DNA of 55,032 nucleotides from Mesorhizobium sp. 65-26 (GTDB taxonomy: Bacteria; Pseudomonadota; Alphaproteobacteria; Rhizobiales; Rhizobiaceae): positions 1-55,032 of the forward strand of contig MKVL01000018.1 in assembly GCA_001899205.1 (NCBI GenBank). Direction: 5' to 3'. Below, piece by piece: positions 1-8,984 of this stretch; the stretch's first letter is position 1; every line of letters starts with the position of its first letter. The translations under genes were made by a program, and so were the position numbers. The notes beneath the pieces are model-generated. The model did not search any database. It was not told the DNA's origin and worked only from the letters and a program-made list of their open reading frames with translations.

Positions 1-1168
1 GCTCGATCCGGATTCCCTGGTGGGTGACCTGTCGGTCGGCGAGCGCCAGCGCATCGAGATCATCCGCTGCCTGCTGCAGACGCCGCAGCTGATCATCCTC
101 GACGAGCCCACGTCGGTGCTCACGCCGCAGGAAGCCGACAAGCTGTTCGAGACGCTGGAGCGCCTGCGCTCGGAGGGCAAGTCCATCCTCTATATCTCGC
201 ATCGCCTGGAAGAGGTGAAGCGTATCTGCGACCGGGCAACCGTGCTTCGCCACGGCAAGGTGGTTGGCCATTGCAACCCGCGCGAGGAAACTGCCGCCTC
301 GCTCGCCCGCATGATGGTCGGCAACGAGGTCAAGGCAGTGGTGCGCGCGCCCTCGGCCGGCATCGAGAGCGCCAAGCCGCTGCTCGAGATCCGCAATCTG
401 AACCGGAAGCCGGCGACACCGTTTTCCATTCCGCTCAAGAACATCAATCTCAGCGTCCGGGCCGGCGAGGTGATCGGCATCGCCGGCGTCGCGGGCAATG
501 GCCAGGGCGAGTTCTTCGAATCCGTCTCGGGCGAGGTGCTGCAGCAGGATGCCGGCTCGGTTCGCATTCGCGGCAAGGACGCCGGTGGTCTCACCATCAC
601 CGGACGCCGTCTGCTCGGCGCCGCTTTCGTGCCGGAAGAAAGGCTGGGCCATGGCGCCGCGCCGCGCATGAAGCTCTCGGAAAACCTGCTGCTGTCACGC
701 CATGCCACCGACGGCAAGACCTTCGTCGGCTCGGGTGGAATGGTGAAGAACGCCGCGATCTACAGTGCCGCTCAGCGTATCATCCAGATGATGGACGTAC
801 GCAAAAGCGCGCCAGATCCCGAGGCGGCAGCGCTTTCCGGCGGCAATCTGCAGAAATTCATCGTCGGCCGCGAACTCGACCGCAAGCCTGACGTCATGGT
901 CGTCAATCAGCCGACCTGGGGCGTCGACGCCGGCGCGGCCGCGCATATCCGGCAAGCACTGATCGAACTGTCGCGAGCAGGGTCCGCCGTCCTGGTCATC
1001 AGCCAGGATCTCGACGAGCTGTTCGAGATATCGGACGCAATTGCCGTGATGCACAATGGCGAGTTGTCGAAGCCGATGCCGATCGCGGAGGCTTCCTTCG
1101 AGAAGATCGGCTTGCTGATGGGCGGAGCGGAGCCCGGCCACGCAGACCATACGCTGGAGACGGCATGA
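1..1168 (+). CDS. Nucleoside-type ABC transporter ATPase, 3' part (5' end outside window)
   Basis: ATP-hydrolysing subunit of a BMP-type (nucleoside-like) importer, acting at the inner membrane. The reading frame is open from base 2, so the true start lies upstream and the first Walker A motif is missing. What remains is the end of the first ABC domain (signature LSVGERQR, Walker B LIILDEPTS, H-loop ISHR) and a complete second ABC domain with a non-consensus P-loop (GVAGNGQGE) and signature LSGGNLQK. This double-domain form with a degenerate second P-loop is typical of sugar and nucleoside importer ATPases. The stop overlaps the next gene by four bases (ATGA), so it heads a permease-permease-binding-protein operon. 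The substrate is not shown by the sequence; purine or pyrimidine nucleosides are the usual ligands of the family. Confidence 0.93.
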   Translation, partial: LDPDSLVGDLSVGERQRIEIIRCLLQTPQLIILDEPTSVLTPQEADKLFETLERLRSEGKSILYISHRLEEVKRICDRATVLRHGKVVGHCNPREETAASLARMMVGNEVKAVVRAPSAGIESAKPLLEIRNLNRKPATPFSIPLKNINLSVRAGEVIGIAGVAGNGQGEFFESVSGEVLQQDAGSVRIRGKDAGGLTITGRRLLGAAFVPEERLGHGAAPRMKLSENLLLSRHATDGKTFVGSGGMVKNAAIYSAAQRIIQMMDVRKSAPDPEAAALSGGNLQKFIVGRELDRKPDVMVVNQPTWGVDAGAAAHIRQALIELSRAGSAVLVISQDLDELFEISDAIAVMHNGELSKPMPIAEASFEKIGLLMGGAEPGHADHTLETA

Positions 1169-2295
1169 TGCGCCTGGAACTCGTCAAACGCCCGCAGCGT
1201 TCGCTGCTGTTTTCGATGCTGTCGCCGTTCATCGCCTTCGGGCTGACCATCATCGCCGGCGCCATCATGTTCGCGTTGCTCGGCGTCAATCCGCTCAACG
1301 CGTTTCGCATCTACTTCATCGAACCGATCAGCCAGGTCTGGCAGTTGCACGAACTGGCGATCAAGGCAGCGCCATTGATCCTGATCGCTGTCGGCCTGTC
1401 GGTCTGCTACAAGGCCAACATCTGGAACATCGGCGCCGAGGGCCAGTTCATCCTCGGCGGCATCGTCGGCTCCATCATCCCGGTGATGTTTCCGCAGTTC
1501 GAAGGGCCGCTGGTGCTGCCGCTGATGCTGCTGCTCGGCATGGTGGGCGGCGCGGCCTACGCGGCCATACCGGCGCTGCTCAAGACCCGTTTCAGCACCA
1601 ATGAGATCCTCACCAGCCTGATGCTGGTCTATGTCGCCCAGCTCTTCCTCGACTGGATGGTACGCGGCCCCTGGCGCGATCCGCAGGGCCATGGCTTCCC
1701 GCAGACCATACAGTTTGGCGACTCGGCCGTTCTGCCGCAGCTGATGCCGGACGCCGGCCGGGCCAATCTGGGCTTCGTCTTCGCTCTGGTCGCCGCCGTG
1801 GCGGTGTGGCTGCTGATGAGCCGCATGCTGAAAGGCTTCGAGGTTCGCGTGCTGGGTTCCAGCCCACGCGCCGGACGGTTCGCTGGGTTTGGCCCGAACC
1901 GCATGGTGTTCTTCGCCTTCACACTGTCGGGCGCGCTCGCCGGCCTTGCAGGCATATCTGAGGTTTCCGGCACCATCGGCCAGTTGCAGCCGGTGATTTC
2001 GCCCGGCTACGGCTTCACCGCCATCATCGTGGCGTTCCTCGGCCGCCTCAATCCGCTCGGCATCATCGCGGCCGGCCTCGTGCTCGCCCTGACCTATCTC
2101 GGCGGCGAGGCCGTCCAGACCGCGCTCGGGATTTCCGACAAGGTGGCGCGCGTGTTCCAGGGAATGCTGCTGTTCTTTGTCCTGGGCTGCGACACGCTCA
2201 TCCACTATCGCATCCGCCTCGTTGGCCTCGCGGCGCAGAAACCTGAGACCACGGCGAAGCTGGATGCCGCCGCGAAGCTGGGGGAGGCACGCTGA
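1165..2295 (+). CDS. ABC transporter permease, nucleoside/BMP type (first permease)
   Basis: Inner-membrane permease of the importer, 376 aa, BPD_transp_2 family (as in ribose and nucleoside transporters). Many hydrophobic segments are visible. A short conserved stretch near residues 85-95 (NIWNIGAEGQF) and the later EAVQTALGIS region match the YufP/NupB kind of permease. The start ATG overlaps the ATPase stop (ATGA); a second in-frame ATG follows immediately at 1168, so the exact start could be one codon later. The stop overlaps the next permease start (TGATG). Translational coupling and the paired second permease indicate a heterodimeric membrane channel. Confidence 0.93.
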   Translation: MMRLELVKRPQRSLLFSMLSPFIAFGLTIIAGAIMFALLGVNPLNAFRIYFIEPISQVWQLHELAIKAAPLILIAVGLSVCYKANIWNIGAEGQFILGGIVGSIIPVMFPQFEGPLVLPLMLLLGMVGGAAYAAIPALLKTRFSTNEILTSLMLVYVAQLFLDWMVRGPWRDPQGHGFPQTIQFGDSAVLPQLMPDAGRANLGFVFALVAAVAVWLLMSRMLKGFEVRVLGSSPRAGRFAGFGPNRMVFFAFTLSGALAGLAGISEVSGTIGQLQPVISPGYGFTAIIVAFLGRLNPLGIIAAGLVLALTYLGGEAVQTALGISDKVARVFQGMLLFFVLGCDTLIHYRIRLVGLAAQKPETTAKLDAAAKLGEAR

Positions 2296-3215
2296 TGGAC
2301 ATCACCGTCAACATCCTTTTGACGATCGCCACCGCGGCGACCCCGCTGCTGATCGCGGCGATCGGCGAGCTGGTCGTCGAACGCTCCGGCGTGCTCAATC
2401 TCGGCGTCGAGGGCATGATGATCATGGGCGCGGTGGGCGGCTTCGGCGCCGGCTATCTTACCGGCTCGCCCTGGATAGGGCTGATCGCGGCAATCGTCAT
2501 CGGCGCGCTGTTCTCCCTGCTTTTCGCGATCATGACGTTGTCGCTGGCGACGAACCAGGTCGCGACCGGCCTGTCGCTGACGCTGCTCGGCCTCGGTCTT
2601 TCCGGCATGATGGGCACCAGTTTCGTCGGCTTGCCGGGCGAGAGGCTGCCCAACCTCAACATTCCTGGCCTGTCCTCGATCCCGATCGTCGGCAAGCTTC
2701 TCTTCGGTCAGGATCCGATCTTCTACATATCGATCGCGCTGACCATCGCCGTGACGTGGTTCCTGTTCCGGACCCGCACCGGATTGACCCTGCGCTCGAT
2801 CGGCGACAGTCATACCTCGGCGCACGCGCTGGGCATCAAGGTGATCCGCTATCGCTACCTGGCCGTTCTCTTCGGCGGCGCCTGCGCCGGTCTTGCCGGC
2901 GGACATCTGTCGCTGGTCTACACCCCGCAATGGGTAGAGAATATGAGTGCGGGACGCGGCTGGATCGCACTGGCGCTGGTGGTGTTCGCCTCATGGCGGC
3001 CGTGGCGAGTACTGGCCGGGGCCTACATCTTCGGCGCGGTGTGGATCGGCCAGCTTCATGCACAGGCTTTTGGCATTCCGGTGCCTTCGCAGCTGCTTTC
3101 TTCGCTGCCCTATCTGGCAACCGTCGTCGTTCTTGTTCTAATCTCGCGCAACAAGCGTCTGACGATGATGAACACGCCGGCCTCGCTGGGGCAGCCATTC
3201 GTTCCGGATCGTTGA
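2295..3215 (+). CDS. ABC transporter permease, nucleoside/BMP type (second permease)
   Basis: Second permease of the importer, 306 aa, same BPD_transp_2 family but shorter, as the YufQ/NupC partner usually is. The N-terminal motif [14 protein letters not shown] (about residues 36-49) is the characteristic conserved block of this permease type. About eight to nine hydrophobic segments are visible. The ATG shares one base with the preceding stop (TGATG). It is followed after 50 bases by the gene for the binding protein, so all four components of an importer are linked. Confidence 0.94.
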   Translation: MDITVNILLTIATAATPLLIAAIGELVVERSGVLNLGVEGMMIMGAVGGFGAGYLTGSPWIGLIAAIVIGALFSLLFAIMTLSLATNQVATGLSLTLLGLGLSGMMGTSFVGLPGERLPNLNIPGLSSIPIVGKLLFGQDPIFYISIALTIAVTWFLFRTRTGLTLRSIGDSHTSAHALGIKVIRYRYLAVLFGGACAGLAGGHLSLVYTPQWVENMSAGRGWIALALVVFASWRPWRVLAGAYIFGAVWIGQLHAQAFGIPVPSQLLSSLPYLATVVVLVLISRNKRLTMMNTPASLGQPFVPDR

Positions 3216-3265
3216 CAACAAGAAACCATCGGGAAGCCCGAGGCTCAACACAGAGAGGTAACACA

Positions 3266-4333
3266 ATGAAAAAACTGCTTATTGCGCTGATGACGACGAC
3301 AGCCGCGCTGTCGCTGGCGGCAACCGCCGAGGCGGCCGACAAGCTGAAGGCGTGCTGGGTCTATGTCGGGCCGATCGGCGACTTCGGCTATTCCTACCAG
3401 CATGACCAGGGCCGCCTCGAGGCGCAGAAGGCGCTCGGCGACAAGATCGAGACCGCCTATCTGGAGAACGTCTCCGAAGGTCCGGACGCCGAGCGCGCTT
3501 TCGAGCGCCTGGCGCGTGAAGGCTGCAAGATCATCTTCGGCACCTCCTTTGGCTTCATGGACGCCGAAGTGAAGGTGGCTAAGAAGTTCCCGAAGGTGAT
3601 GTTCGAGCACGCCACCGGCTTCAAGACGGGCGACAACCTCGGCGTCTACAATGCGCGCTTCTATGAGGGTCGCTACGTCCTGGGACAGATCGCCGCCAAG
3701 GAATCCAAGTCCGGCGTTGCCGGCTACATCGTCTCCTTCCCGATCCCCGAAGTCGTGATGGGCATCAACTCCTTCATGCTCGGCGCCCAGTCGATCAACC
3801 CGAACTTCAAGGCCAAGATCGTGTGGGTGAACTCCTGGTTCGATCCGGGCAAGGAAGCCGACGCCGCCAAAGCCCTGTTCGACCAGGGCGCCGACATCAT
3901 CGTCCAGCACACCGATTCCACCGCGGCCCTGCAGGTCGCAGAGGAGCGCAAGCTGCACGGCTTTGGCCAGTCTTCGGACATGATCAAGTTCGCGCCGAAC
4001 GCGCAGCTGACCTCGCTCACCGACGAATGGGGCCCGTACTACATCAGCCGCATCCAGGCTGCGCTCGACGGAACCTGGAAGCCGGACAATGTGTGGCTGG
4101 GCATCAAGGACGGCGCGGTCAAGCTCGCGCCGTACACCAACATGCCCGACGACGTGAAGGCGATGGCCGAAGCGACCGAGAAGAAGATCGCCGGAGGCTG
4201 GAACCCCTTCACCGGTCCGGTCGCCAAGCAGGACGGCACGCCGTGGCTGAAGGACGGCGAAGTCGCCGACGACGGCACGCTGCTCGGTATGAACTTCTAC
4301 GTGAAGGGCATCGACGACAAGCTGCCGCAGTAA
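3266..4333 (+). CDS. BMP-family ABC transporter substrate-binding protein
   Basis: Periplasmic ligand-binding protein, 355 aa, of the BMP/PnrA family (PF02608), which delivers nucleosides or related ligands to the permeases encoded just upstream. The ATG at 3266 is chosen because AGAGAGG lies about seven bases upstream and the translation begins with a clear signal peptide (MKKLLIALMTTTAALSLAA, cleavage near AEA-ADK). The reading frame is open far upstream, but that part overlaps the second permease. The body shows the family pattern: VGPIGDFGYS near the N-terminus, a GTSFGFMD segment, and GADIIVQHTDST near residue 220. A strong terminator follows. In this family some members bind riboflavin or thiamine-like ligands, so the substrate remains open. 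Confidence 0.93.
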   Translation: MKKLLIALMTTTAALSLAATAEAADKLKACWVYVGPIGDFGYSYQHDQGRLEAQKALGDKIETAYLENVSEGPDAERAFERLAREGCKIIFGTSFGFMDAEVKVAKKFPKVMFEHATGFKTGDNLGVYNARFYEGRYVLGQIAAKESKSGVAGYIVSFPIPEVVMGINSFMLGAQSINPNFKAKIVWVNSWFDPGKEADAAKALFDQGADIIVQHTDSTAALQVAEERKLHGFGQSSDMIKFAPNAQLTSLTDEWGPYYISRIQAALDGTWKPDNVWLGIKDGAVKLAPYTNMPDDVKAMAEATEKKIAGGWNPFTGPVAKQDGTPWLKDGEVADDGTLLGMNFYVKGIDDKLPQ

Positions 4334-4354
4334 GGCTTGGGCCGGAACAAAAGG

Positions 4355-4380
4355 AAAGGGCGCCGCGAGGCGCCCTTTTT
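4355..4380 (+). terminator. Rho-independent terminator of the BMP importer operon
   Basis: A perfect 10-bp stem (AAAGGGCGCC, 4355-4364, with its complement at 4369-4378), a GCGA tetraloop, and a T run from 4376. It lies 22 bases after the binding-protein stop and before the convergent rimO gene. The A tract on the left arm lets it also work for rimO on the minus strand. Confidence 0.93.
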
Positions 4381-4412
4381 CTTTGCCGTAGCTCTCTTCG
4401 CGCCGTAGCGGC

Positions 4413-5726
4413 TCAGACGGCCGATCCATAAAGATCGTAGGCATCGGCGCGATCGATCTTGACGGTGACGATGTCGCCGGCGCGCAGCGGGCGGCGCGAC
4501 TGGATGTGGACGGAGCCGTCGATCTCCGGCGCGTCGTATTTCGTGCGGCCTTTCGCCGACGTGCCATGGGCCTCGTCGATGAGCACGGGCAGGCGCTTGC
4601 CGACCTTCCTGGCGAGCTTGGCGGCCGAGATCTTCTGCTGGCGCTGCATGAAGCGATGCCAGCGCGCTTCCTTGATCTCCTGCGGCACTTCCTCGAGGCC
4701 GAGATCGTTGGAGCGGGCGCCCTTGACGGGCTCATATTTGAAACAGCCCGCGCGATCGATCTTGGCCTCGTCCAGCCAGTCGAGCAGCATCTCGAAATCC
4801 TCCTCGGTCTCACCAGGGAAGCCGACGATGAAGGTCGACCGGATAGCGAGATCCGGGCAGATTTCGCGCCAGCCACGAATGCGCTCCAGCGTCTTTTCGC
4901 CATGGGCCGGGCGACGCATGTTCTTCAGCACGCCCGGTGAAGCATGCTGGAAGGGGATGTCCAGATAGGGCAGGATCTTGCCCTCGGCCATCAGCGGAAT
5001 GACGTCGGCGACGTGCGGGTAGGGGTAGACGTAGTGCATACGCACCCATACCCCGAGCTTGCCGAGTTCCTCGGAGAGATCGAGGAATTTGGCCCGCACT
5101 TCGCGATCGCCATACATGCTCGTCTGGTACTTGATGTCGATGCCGTAGGCGCTGGTATCCTGCGAGATGACGAGGATCTCCTTCACGCCTGCCTTGGCGA
5201 GTTTCTCGGCCTCGCGCAGCACGTCGGCCGCCGGCCTTGAGACGAGATCACCGCGCAAAGCGGGGATGATGCAGAAGGTGCAGCGGTTGTTGCAGCCTTC
5301 CGAGATCTTGAGATAGGCGTAGTGCCTCGGCGTGAGCTTGATGCCTTGCGGCGGCAACAGGTCGATGTAGGGATCATGGCTCGGCGGAGCTGCCTCGTGC
5401 ACGGCGGCCATGACGCTTTCGTAGGCCTGCGGACCGGTAATGGCCAGCACGTTGGGATGCTTCTCGCGGATCACATCCGGCTCGGCGCCGAGACAGCCGG
5501 TGACGATGACGCGGCCGTTCTCCGAAAGTGCGGAACCGATCGCTCCCAACGATTCATCACGCGCCGAATCCAGGAAGCCGCAAGTGTTGACCACCACCAG
5601 GTCGGCTCCATCATGCTTGCGCGTGATTTCGTAGCCCTCGGCACGCAGCCGGGTGATGATGCGCTCGGAGTCGACGAGCGCCTTCGGGCATCCAAGGCTG
5701 ACGAAACTGACGCGAGGGGCGGTCAT
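4413..5726 (-). CDS. rimO: Ribosomal protein uS12 (S12) methylthiotransferase RimO
   Basis: Radical SAM enzyme that adds a methylthio group to the conserved aspartate of ribosomal protein S12. 437 aa from the ATG at 5726 (translation [16 protein letters not shown]); an upstream in-frame start at 5771 would add 15 residues that look non-coding. The three N-terminal cysteines for the auxiliary cluster are visible ([26 protein letters not shown]), followed by the radical SAM motif CNNRCTFC (CX3CX2C) and a C-terminal TRAM domain. RimO rather than MiaB is indicated by the CPKALVDSE and NTCGFLDSA signatures. Single gene, convergent with the importer operon. Confidence 0.96.
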   Translation of the reverse strand: MTAPRVSFVSLGCPKALVDSERIITRLRAEGYEITRKHDGADLVVVNTCGFLDSARDESLGAIGSALSENGRVIVTGCLGAEPDVIREKHPNVLAITGPQAYESVMAAVHEAAPPSHDPYIDLLPPQGIKLTPRHYAYLKISEGCNNRCTFCIIPALRGDLVSRPAADVLREAEKLAKAGVKEILVISQDTSAYGIDIKYQTSMYGDREVRAKFLDLSEELGKLGVWVRMHYVYPYPHVADVIPLMAEGKILPYLDIPFQHASPGVLKNMRRPAHGEKTLERIRGWREICPDLAIRSTFIVGFPGETEEDFEMLLDWLDEAKIDRAGCFKYEPVKGARSNDLGLEEVPQEIKEARWHRFMQRQQKISAAKLARKVGKRLPVLIDEAHGTSAKGRTKYDAPEIDGSVHIQSRRPLRAGDIVTVKIDRADAYDLYGSAV

Positions 5727-5879
5727 GACGGATTTTCCGGATTTTTTTGAATAGGCGGCGCAGTAACACACTTATTGCGGCATTGATATGGGCGCGGCCG
5801 CACGAAAAGGGCACCCTTTCGGCCATCCGCAGACGGCCCGTCTCAAGGCAAGCGGCGCGAACCGCCTGCTCAGTTGATC

Positions 5880-6533
5880 TTAGTTGATGGCATCGTTGAC
5901 GTGAGGCCAGACTTCCATGGCGCCGCGATAGATCATGTCGAGCGCGACGTAGAGGATGATCAGCAGGCCGATATAGGCGATCCAGCGATGGCGATGGAGC
6001 AGCTTGGCGATGAAGGAGGCGGCAAGCCCCATCAAGGCGACCGAAAGCACGAGGCCGATGACGAGGACGGGGAAATGGTCCCGCGCCGCTCCCGCCACCG
6101 CCAGCACGTTGTCGAGCGACATGGACACGTCCGCGACGACGATCTGCATAGCTGCCTGGCCAAGCGTCTTGCGTGCGCCGGGATCTCCGGCTTTGCGTTC
6201 CGCCGCCGTGTTCGAGAGGAGTTCGGTGGCTTCCCGTTCGTCGGCATGGTTGGTGCGCAGCTCGCGCCACATCTTCCAGCAGACCCACAGCAGCAGGATG
6301 CCGCCGGCCAGCACGAGGCCGACGATTTCAAGCAGGGTCACGGTTACGGTGGCGAACAGGATCCGCAGCGCGGTTGCCGCGAGGACGCCGATCAGGATCG
6401 CCTTCTTGCGCTGGTCGGAGGGCAGACCAGCGGCGGCCATGCCAATGACGATCGCGTTGTCGCCGGCCAGCACGAGGTCAATGGCGATGACCTGAAGCAA
6501 GGCTGAAAAGCCCGCGGCGGTGAAAATTTCCAT
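5880..6533 (-). CDS. TerC-family integral membrane protein (YjbE-like)
   Basis: 217-aa polytopic inner-membrane protein of the TerC family (PF03741). Two family signatures with acidic residues inside membrane segments are present: VLAGDNAIVIG (about residues 21-31) and a second DVSMSLDNVLAV (about 134-145). Roughly seven hydrophobic segments surround a charged loop (about residues 93-125). Relatives are linked to metal (manganese) homeostasis or export and to tellurite resistance; the metal here is not known. The start is supported by AAGAGG about ten bases upstream. I looked in the 160-base leader for a yybP-ykoY manganese riboswitch and did not recognise one. Confidence 0.88.
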   Translation of the reverse strand: MEIFTAAGFSALLQVIAIDLVLAGDNAIVIGMAAAGLPSDQRKKAILIGVLAATALRILFATVTVTLLEIVGLVLAGGILLLWVCWKMWRELRTNHADEREATELLSNTAAERKAGDPGARKTLGQAAMQIVVADVSMSLDNVLAVAGAARDHFPVLVIGLVLSVALMGLAASFIAKLLHRHRWIAYIGLLIILYVALDMIYRGAMEVWPHVNDAIN

Positions 6534-6696
6534 CGACTGGAAGCCTCTTGGTCGCCGATCGTTCGCGTTGTCCGACGCCCTATCGTGGATGGTTCCCGCC
6601 CGTCAAGACACAGGACGGATTTGGCAAATAGCGCCGTCGCCACGGCGCGCGCCTTTCAGGAATTTACTGGCACAAATGGGACAAGGCGGGCGCCAA

Positions 6697-7089
6697 TCAA
6701 TCGTAGAGATTGTATTTCGCCCAGTCGGCTTCCGGAATCTCGTCGCCGATCCTGTAGCGGAACTGTAGCACCTGCATGTGGTCGGGTGCCGTCTGGCATT
6801 TGAACTTCAGACGGTACCACTGCCCGTTGCTACGGAAGGCAGCTCCGGTGCTCTTGATGGCGTCGGCGCTCATCTGCGGGGTGGCGAAGGCATAAGCCAC
6901 GACGCGATCTGCCTTGTACTTGTGATCGTCGTGGCTGATGCGATCCAGGACTTCCGCGTCGCAGCGCTGTTCCAGCCGCGTCTGAGGGTCGAGCTTCAGC
7001 AGGCCGGCGCGCAGATGGCTGTCCATGGCGCCGGCGGGCCATGCGAGCGCGACAAATGCCAGCGATGAGAGGATGAGACGAATCCGCAT
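6697..7089 (-). CDS. DUF930 domain-containing secreted protein
   Basis: Small exported protein of unknown function, 130 aa from the ATG at 7089 (MRIRLILSSLAFVALAW...). This start gives a good Sec signal peptide with likely cleavage after AGA; an upstream ATG at 7185 would bury it behind 32 residues. The mature part has the DUF930-like block LDPQTRLEQRCDAEVLDRIS and two cysteines (in QRCDAE and KFKCQT) that could form a disulfide. This family is largely restricted to Rhizobiales. Nothing in the context suggests a function. Confidence 0.75.
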   Translation of the reverse strand: MRIRLILSSLAFVALAWPAGAMDSHLRAGLLKLDPQTRLEQRCDAEVLDRISHDDHKYKADRVVAYAFATPQMSADAIKSTGAAFRSNGQWYRLKFKCQTAPDHMQVLQFRYRIGDEIPEADWAKYNLYD

Positions 7090-7410
7090 AGGGGCAGAGA
7101 CACACCATATTTTTGTTGAAAAATCAACCAAACGGTCGCCCGCGGCAAGCCATGCAAGCCGTTCGCTCACAGCCTTTGATGACACATTTGCGTCATCCTA
7201 ATCCGGTGCGTTGATCTCTAAGAAGCTCTCGCGGAACCGGCGATGTCGCGCTGTTTATCCTTCGATATGACGAGTCGCCCGCTTCCACTCTGCCACCAAT
7301 ACGTTATGATCATCTAATATGCGAGGCGATGAGGAGGCAGCCAAGGTGATCGACGATGCCGTGACCGCAGTTGCGAACGACTGCGTGGCGGGCGTCGAAA
7401 GGGGCGAACG
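7090..7410. other. Intergenic stretch before the small-ORF patch
   Basis: No convincing gene. A minus-strand reading frame across 7255-7689 has no ribosome-binding site and looks random. A short AT-rich inverted repeat (GTTGA/TCAAC, 7115-7128) lies 25 bases upstream of the DUF930 start and may be part of its promoter region. The composition is less GC-rich than the flanking genes. Confidence 0.5.
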
Positions 7411-7506
7411 ATGTTCTGGCTGGGGTTTGGGGTGGGTGTTTCGTTGATGCTCGTGCTTATAGGCATCGGTTATTTCTTCTGCAAGGAGAGGGGAGCGGTC
7501 GACTAG
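7411..7506 (+). CDS. Putative 31-aa single-span membrane protein
   Basis: Short ORF (MFWLGFGVGVSLMLVLIGIG...) with one hydrophobic segment over residues 2-23 followed by a charged tail (KERGAVD). AAAGGGG lies about seven bases upstream of the ATG. No family is recognised. It sits in the accessory patch between a DUF930 gene and an integrase remnant, with two other tiny hydrophobic ORFs nearby. It could be a real small membrane protein or chance; the ribosome-binding site and the clean membrane-span-plus-tail layout favour a real one. Confidence 0.4.
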   Translation: MFWLGFGVGVSLMLVLIGIGYFFCKERGAVD

Positions 7507-7651
7507 ACGCGATGGAACGGCGACTGCCCGCGAGGCATTCGCCCGTGACCGCGTGATTGAACACCAGGAAACAGGGGCACGGAAGTGGCGGTTCATGACG
7601 CGACTGCCTTGGCTCGTCGAGGGACGAGAGAAGGTTTTGGGGGGATTGGGG

Positions 7652-7789
7652 ATGAAATCAGCGTTCCTGGCCGCATGCTTGCTGGCCATTTTCTTATCGG
7701 GCTACCCGTACAATCTGATGGGAATGGCCTTGTTATGCGTTTCGGTCGTGGTCGAGTGCTTCGTCGCGCTCACAAGGCCTCCGCTTTGA
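7652..7789 (+). CDS. Putative 45-aa small membrane protein
   Basis: Short ORF starting at the ATG at 7652 behind a G-rich GGGGGATTGGGG leader. Two hydrophobic segments are visible (AFLAACLLAIFLSG and MGMALLCVSVVVECFVAL), joined by a short YPYNL turn, so a two-span hairpin is likely. The same frame is open back to 7553, and an alternative start at 7595 is possible. No family is recognised. Confidence 0.4.
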   Translation: MKSAFLAACLLAIFLSGYPYNLMGMALLCVSVVVECFVALTRPPL

Positions 7790-7916
7790 AGGCAACCCTA
7801 TCCGTGTTTGAAGCACCGGATGCCTTCCAGCGAACACGACCGAGCCAGGATTGCCGGCAGCCGCAGACTTCCCGGTTGAAGCGTTGCTCGCAATGGTACG
7901 AAGGCGGAAGACGCGG

Positions 7917-8051
7917 TTAGGACGCAGCCCGAGCTTCGGCGATGCGTTGCCTAGTCCGAACGCGACGTTCATGCCAAAGCCGAACCAGAGCGACCGGCAG
8001 CATGGCAAGCAATAAGAGCGAAAAGGCGATCAGGCCAAAAATAGCGTGCAT
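7917..8051 (-). CDS. Putative 44-aa single-span membrane protein
   Basis: Starting at the ATG at 8051, the translation has one strong hydrophobic segment (IFGLIAFSLLLLAMLPVALV) followed by an arginine-rich cytoplasmic-type tail (LWHERRVRTRQRIAEARAAS). The frame is open upstream to 8162, but that part is not hydrophobic and has no clear start. A weak CGGAAA lies in the leader. No family is recognised. Confidence 0.4.
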   Translation of the reverse strand: MHAIFGLIAFSLLLLAMLPVALVRLWHERRVRTRQRIAEARAAS

Positions 8052-8226
8052 ATTCGAATTTCCGTACAAGCCGCGCGCAGTTCCGACGGGCTTACGCGCG
8101 CGGGATGCCCTGCGCCGTTCTCGGAAAAAGGTCAAGGCAACTTTTCGCCTTCCTGCGCGCACGCGTTACCCTGTTGCAAATCAGGGTGAGCTATCGGCCA
8201 CCGAGAAGGGCGCCATCCACGTTGGC

Positions 8227-8460
8227 CTACTGGCGGCCTGACCGGCTCGCCTTCCTAGCGGAACGCGCTGCGGCCAGCCCGAGATCAGGGTACGTGCCGA
8301 GGGACAGCAATTTCTCCTTCCCGCCAAACTCGTAGCGGTAGCGCCAGAGCTTCCCGCCGGCAGGGCTTACGTACAGGTGCAGGCTGCCGCCGTCCGCCAG
8401 CTTGTATGGCTTATCGGTCGGCTTGGCGTTGCGTACTTGCGTGTCTGTGAGCTTGGGCAT
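8227..8460 (-). pseudogene. Truncated phage/island integrase (DUF4102 N-terminal domain only)
   Basis: 77 codons matching the start of P4-type tyrosine recombinases: MPKLTDTQVRNAKPTDKPY, then LADGGSLHLYVSPAGGKLWRYRY, then KEKLLSLGTYPDLGLAAAR. This is the arm-type DNA-binding domain (DUF4102). Full integrases have about 400 residues; this one stops after ARKASRSGRQ. Reading on past the stop in the same frame gives ANVDGALLGG, which resembles the next part of such proteins, so a nonsense change in an old integrase is likely; the core-binding and catalytic domains are absent. It lies 175 bases downstream of tRNA-Ser on the same strand, the usual position for this integrase family. Confidence 0.8.
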
Positions 8461-8634
8461 TGTCGGCTCCTCCCTTCGATACCCGGTTTCGCAGAGGAGA
8501 ATAACCCGGCTTCTATCGGGTATGCAGGGTTACGGAGGATGATGGAGTAGCCGCGTTTTCAGCGACGAAAGCGCAAAAACCGAACGTATTTCAATGGCTT
8601 GTGTGACTAAGTATTGCTGGAAGTTACGAGGCCT

Positions 8635-8724
8635 TGGCGGAGGGAGTGGGATTCGAACCCACGGTGAACTTGCGCCCACGCCGGTTTTCAAGACCGGTGC
8701 CTTAAACCGCTCGGCCATCCCTCC
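8635..8724 (-). tRNA. tRNA-Ser (anticodon UGA)
   Basis: Reading the minus strand from 8724, the acceptor stem GGAGGGA pairs with TCCCTCC at 8645-8639, followed by discriminator G and an encoded CCA (8637-8635). The anticodon stem-loop is CCGGT-CTTGAAAA-CCGG with anticodon TGA. A long variable arm (GTGGGCGCAAGTTCAC) and the T loop GGTTCGAATCC are present. The total of 90 bases including CCA fits a class II serine tRNA. An integrase remnant follows downstream on the same strand. Confidence 0.97.
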
Positions 8725-8984
8725 AACGAGTTGCCTTTATTGCGCTTTCTTGTTTCGGCCAATTGGCTGAAACGGGCACTTTCCACGCAAATTGCAACTA
8801 CTTGGCTTCCGTTGCTGCTTATAGCGGTCCGCACTGCCGCGTCAACGTGCCTGGCGCCGCCCGCGTCGTCCCGATCCACAAATGTGCCGTGTATGCGGCT
8901 ATCGCTCCGAGCCGTCGAGGGCAGTAGTAGAGCGTTATCCTGATCGTTGAGTGACCGATCATGGGACGGACGCCCGCGGTGCGC

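Noticed and set aside
907-2205. Long minus-strand ORF (432 codons) opposite the ABC ATPase and permease
   Set aside because: Rich in His, Asp, Gln and Arg without any fold pattern; it is the antisense shadow of GC-rich real genes with clear families and start overlaps.
2177-3265. In-frame upstream extension of the BMP binding protein
   Set aside because: It overlaps the second permease, has no ribosome-binding site, and would bury the signal peptide that starts at 3266.
3245-4903. 552-codon minus-strand ORF
   Set aside because: Antisense to the BMP binding protein and crosses the terminator and rimO in another frame.
6534-6696. Manganese (yybP-ykoY) riboswitch before the TerC gene
   Set aside because: I looked for the conserved core in the leader and did not find it.
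7255-7689. Minus-strand 144-codon ORF in the accessory patch
   Set aside because: No ribosome-binding site, no recognisable domain, and composition like random frame translation; it also overlaps the more credible small ORFs.
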